Both the position numbers and the translations under genes were made by a program. From JAGLOK01 sp963676355 (GTDB taxonomy: Bacteria > Bacillota > Clostridia > Christensenellales > UMGS416): a stretch of DNA of 64,000 bases. The notes beneath the pieces are model-generated. The model had not been told where the DNA came from and did no database searches. It saw only the letters and a list, made by a program, of their open reading frames with translations. The DNA lies in the NCBI GenBank assembly GCA_963676355.1, contig OY781093.1, positions 1,860,001 through 1,924,000 on the forward strand, in the 5' to 3' direction. Shown here piece by piece: positions 61,861 to 64,000 of the stretch (positions within the stretch are counted from its first letter, which is position 1; each line of letters starts with the position of its first letter).

Positions 61861-63714
61861 TTATTTTCCGCCCACTAGCTTGTTGAGCTCGCCCACAACT
61901 TCCTGAAGCGCATGTGCTTGCTCCATGAGCTCTTTTGCATCAGCTGCACTTTCACTGGCTGTTGTTGCCGTTTTCTGGATAACAGCTTCCATCTGATTTA
62001 TTGCCGTAGCTATCTGCGTTGTGCCTCGCTCTTGTTCGTGGCTTGCAACCGATATTTCTTCAATTAACTTGTTGACCTTGTCTGTCTTATCCATAATTTC
62101 AGAAAGCACGAGGTTTACTTCTTCACTCATTTTAGAGCCATGTTCTGAAAGACTTATGTTTTGTGCGATTATATCGGATGTATCATTTGCGGCCTTTGCG
62201 CTTTTTTGGGCTAGGTGTCTCACTTCCTGTGCAACGACAGAAAAGCCTCTGCCGGCATCTCCGGCTCTTGCTGCCTCAACTGCCGCGTTAAGTGCGAGCA
62301 TGTTCGTCTGAAATGCAATATCGTCTATCACTTTTATAATCTTTGCGATATCATTTGAGGACTTTTTCATCTTATCCATTGAAACAAGCATATCATGCAT
62401 TTTTCCAGAACCCTCTATAGCAAAAGTCTTTGCTTGTTCGGAAAGATTTTTTGCAATGATTGTGTTTTCTGCGTTGTGCTTAGTCATCGAGGAGTTTTGC
62501 TCCATGGTTGCTGAAGTTTCTTCTATGGCTGATGCTTGCTGCGAGGATCCTTCAGACAGTGCAAAGCTGGAATCATTCAAACTTACTGACGTGCTGGTCA
62601 CAAATTCTGCTGACTCAGACAGATGAGAAGCCGCCACAGCTATTTTTTTGTTGGTTTTATTTGTGCTAACTAAGAAATAAAATATAAATAAGCTGAAAAG
62701 AGAAAATATTATTCCAATGTTTATAAGAAACTGAAAGCTCTTTTTAGTTGCAACTTTATTAATGTCAGAGTTTTTAACGGAAGCTGTAATGGTGTATCCC
62801 CAGTTTTCAAATGTGGATGAGGACACAGTCCATTCGCTGGATGAACTTGATGAGTTTACAATAAGCTGAATTTCCATATCATCCATTTCGTTAGATTTCG
62901 CGATAATTTGCTTCTGATCGTCTGTTATAGCGTAAAAATCATTTTCAAAGATTTTCTTTCCCTGAATATTATCGGATATTGATTTTATCTGATTAAGAGG
63001 GTAGCCGACATACCAAATGCCGATAACATTTTTCTGGGCATCCATAATTGGTTCATAGCCCGTAAGATAAGGTTTACCCAACATATTAAGCAGTCCGTAA
63101 TAGGATGAGCCGGCTAAAATCTGCTTTTCAACCTTGCCGCCTTTGGTAAGCACGCTGCCTACGATTCTTGAGCCATCATCTTTTTTGGCATTGGTGCTGA
63201 TGCGAACAAATTCAGTGCCGCTTTTTACAAACAAAGTGGCAGTGCCGCCCAAGTCATCTGCAAGAGAATCGACAAGCTCATAGTTTTTAGCCATACTTGT
63301 GCTGCCCAGTAAAAGATCGGGGATTTGCCTTCCGTTGAATTTAATCTCAGGACCAAGTGATGGGGTTCCGTGTTTTAAGCCCTCACGCATAAATGTGTTC
63401 ATGTTTGAATGTACTTGATTCATATAGAGTGTATCAAGCAATTCCATTTGTGAAAGTATACCGGATTTTGTTGTTTCAATTTGAGAAAGAGCTTCTTTAA
63501 GATTTTCTTCGTGTATTTTGTTTCGCTCATTGACCGCAAGGAAAGAAACGATGACAATTGCTAAAATATAAAGCAGTACAATTGTAAAAAATTTGTTTGT
63601 AATAAGTCTTTTAGAATTTACTTTTGTCTTCAAACTCGCAACTGCCTTTATTAATACATGAACAAAACGCAGAAAGTTTTTAGTGAGTTTATTAATACTT
63701 ATTTTATTCTTCAA
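61861..63714 (-). CDS. methyl-accepting chemotaxis protein with Cache sensor
   Basis: Chemoreceptor of 617 residues. A membrane helix near 42-62 is followed by an extracellular Cache-type sensor (about 65-325; RQIPDLLLGSTSMAKNYELV, GTATLFVKSGTEFVRIST, IGIWYVGYPLNQIKSI), a second helix near 328-350, and the cytoplasmic signalling coiled coil with DDIAFQTNMLALNAAVEAAR and VVAQEVRHLAQKSA. The sensor resembles fused Cache_3/Cache_2 domains that bind small organic acids. The start is TTG, seven bases after AAGGGG. It is transcribed alone. Confidence 0.92.
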   Translation of the reverse strand: MKNKISINKLTKNFLRFVHVLIKAVASLKTKVNSKRLITNKFFTIVLLYILAIVIVSFLAVNERNKIHEENLKEALSQIETTKSGILSQMELLDTLYMNQVHSNMNTFMREGLKHGTPSLGPEIKFNGRQIPDLLLGSTSMAKNYELVDSLADDLGGTATLFVKSGTEFVRISTNAKKDDGSRIVGSVLTKGGKVEKQILAGSSYYGLLNMLGKPYLTGYEPIMDAQKNVIGIWYVGYPLNQIKSISDNIQGKKIFENDFYAITDDQKQIIAKSNEMDDMEIQLIVNSSSSSSEWTVSSSTFENWGYTITASVKNSDINKVATKKSFQFLINIGIIFSLFSLFIFYFLVSTNKTNKKIAVAASHLSESAEFVTSTSVSLNDSSFALSEGSSQQASAIEETSATMEQNSSMTKHNAENTIIAKNLSEQAKTFAIEGSGKMHDMLVSMDKMKKSSNDIAKIIKVIDDIAFQTNMLALNAAVEAARAGDAGRGFSVVAQEVRHLAQKSAKAANDTSDIIAQNISLSEHGSKMSEEVNLVLSEIMDKTDKVNKLIEEISVASHEQERGTTQIATAINQMEAVIQKTATTASESAADAKELMEQAHALQEVVGELNKLVGGK

Positions 63715-63889
63715 AATCGCACCCCTTTTTGTTTAGTTTATAAAATGCATAAAATACCATAATTAAATATCGATTGAAAATATAAATAAATTTAGAAAAT
63801 TAGTAATAATGCATAAATAATAACACAAAAAACTAAATAAATGTAATCAAATTTAGGGGATATGCTGTAAATACTGTATATTTTAACAG

Positions 63890-64000
63890 TTAATCATTAA
63901 AAAGGTTTAGATATTTGTCGCGGGTAAGCCCGCGCATTCCAAAATGTGTGATGTAGGGCGCACTGTTTTTGCCATGCCAGTCAGTGCCGCCTGTGATAAT
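63890..64000 (-). CDS. PHP-domain phosphoesterase, C-terminal end (partial)
   Basis: The last 36 codons of a leftward gene cut by the window end. IITGGTDWHGKNSAP is the final PHP metal motif, followed by a tail (RGLTRDKYLNLFND). It is a paralogue of the PHP gene at 60.8 kb and keeps the Asp and His that the other lacks. Confidence 0.75.
   Translation of the reverse strand: MITGGTDWHGKNSAPYITHFGMRGLTRDKYLNLFND

Overview
The window looks like a chromosomal segment of a low-GC anaerobic Bacillota, most likely class Clostridia. The reasons are AT-rich DNA, strong GGAGG-type ribosome binding sites with some GTG and TTG starts, single-membrane lipoproteins, Thr/Pro-repeat surface linkers, and Clostridia-type signalling proteins. 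No rRNA, tRNA or CRISPR array was seen. The species cannot be named from this sequence.

Region 1 (1-18.3 kb) is host signalling. It holds two HD-GYP phosphodiesterases, a PAS histidine kinase overlapping its HD-GYP response regulator, four membrane-bound GGDEF cyclases (two in tandem), a CheW-chemoreceptor operon, an XRE/TPR regulator and several surface proteins. With the GGDEF gene at 53.7 kb the window has five predicted cyclases and two predicted c-di-GMP phosphodiesterases.

Region 2 (18.6-38.5 kb) is a siphophage-type structural operon: scaffold, coat, head-tail connectors, tail tube, a frameshifted pair of tail assembly chaperones, a very short tape measure, baseplate, several receptor-binding proteins, XhlA-like protein, holin and a two-domain endolysin. 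Integrase, repressor, replication, terminase, portal and protease genes are absent, yet nearly all the remaining frames are open. Three cargo insertions interrupt it: an AT-rich three-gene cassette (21.0-22.6 kb), a pair of paralogous membrane proteins between duplicated terminators (22.8-24.6 kb), and a secreted membrane-anchored protein (27.1 kb).

Region 3 (38.5-53.4 kb), directly after the endolysin, is an array of polymorphic-toxin remnants. Each toxin C-terminus is followed by a membrane-bound or lipoprotein immunity candidate. Several toxins share a pre-toxin helical module ending in YYRGG or DELSGG, then diverge into DUF6973, DUF4329, cysteine-peptidase-like or unrecognised domains. 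Long repeats with hairpins separate the units. Most toxins are broken (three in-frame TGA stops, frameshifts, missing 5' ends) while all immunity genes are open.

Region 4 (53.7-64 kb) returns to host genes: a GGDEF cyclase, a lipoprotein, a transcription unit with a pseudoknotted RNA and a 45-codon ORF, an ECF sigma factor with its membrane partner, an MFS transporter, a PHP phosphoesterase, a Cache chemoreceptor and the end of a second PHP gene.

The most promising leads are the phage particle operon without packaging genes beside a toxin-immunity array, the AT-rich three-gene cargo cassette, and the pseudoknotted RNA near 56.4 kb.
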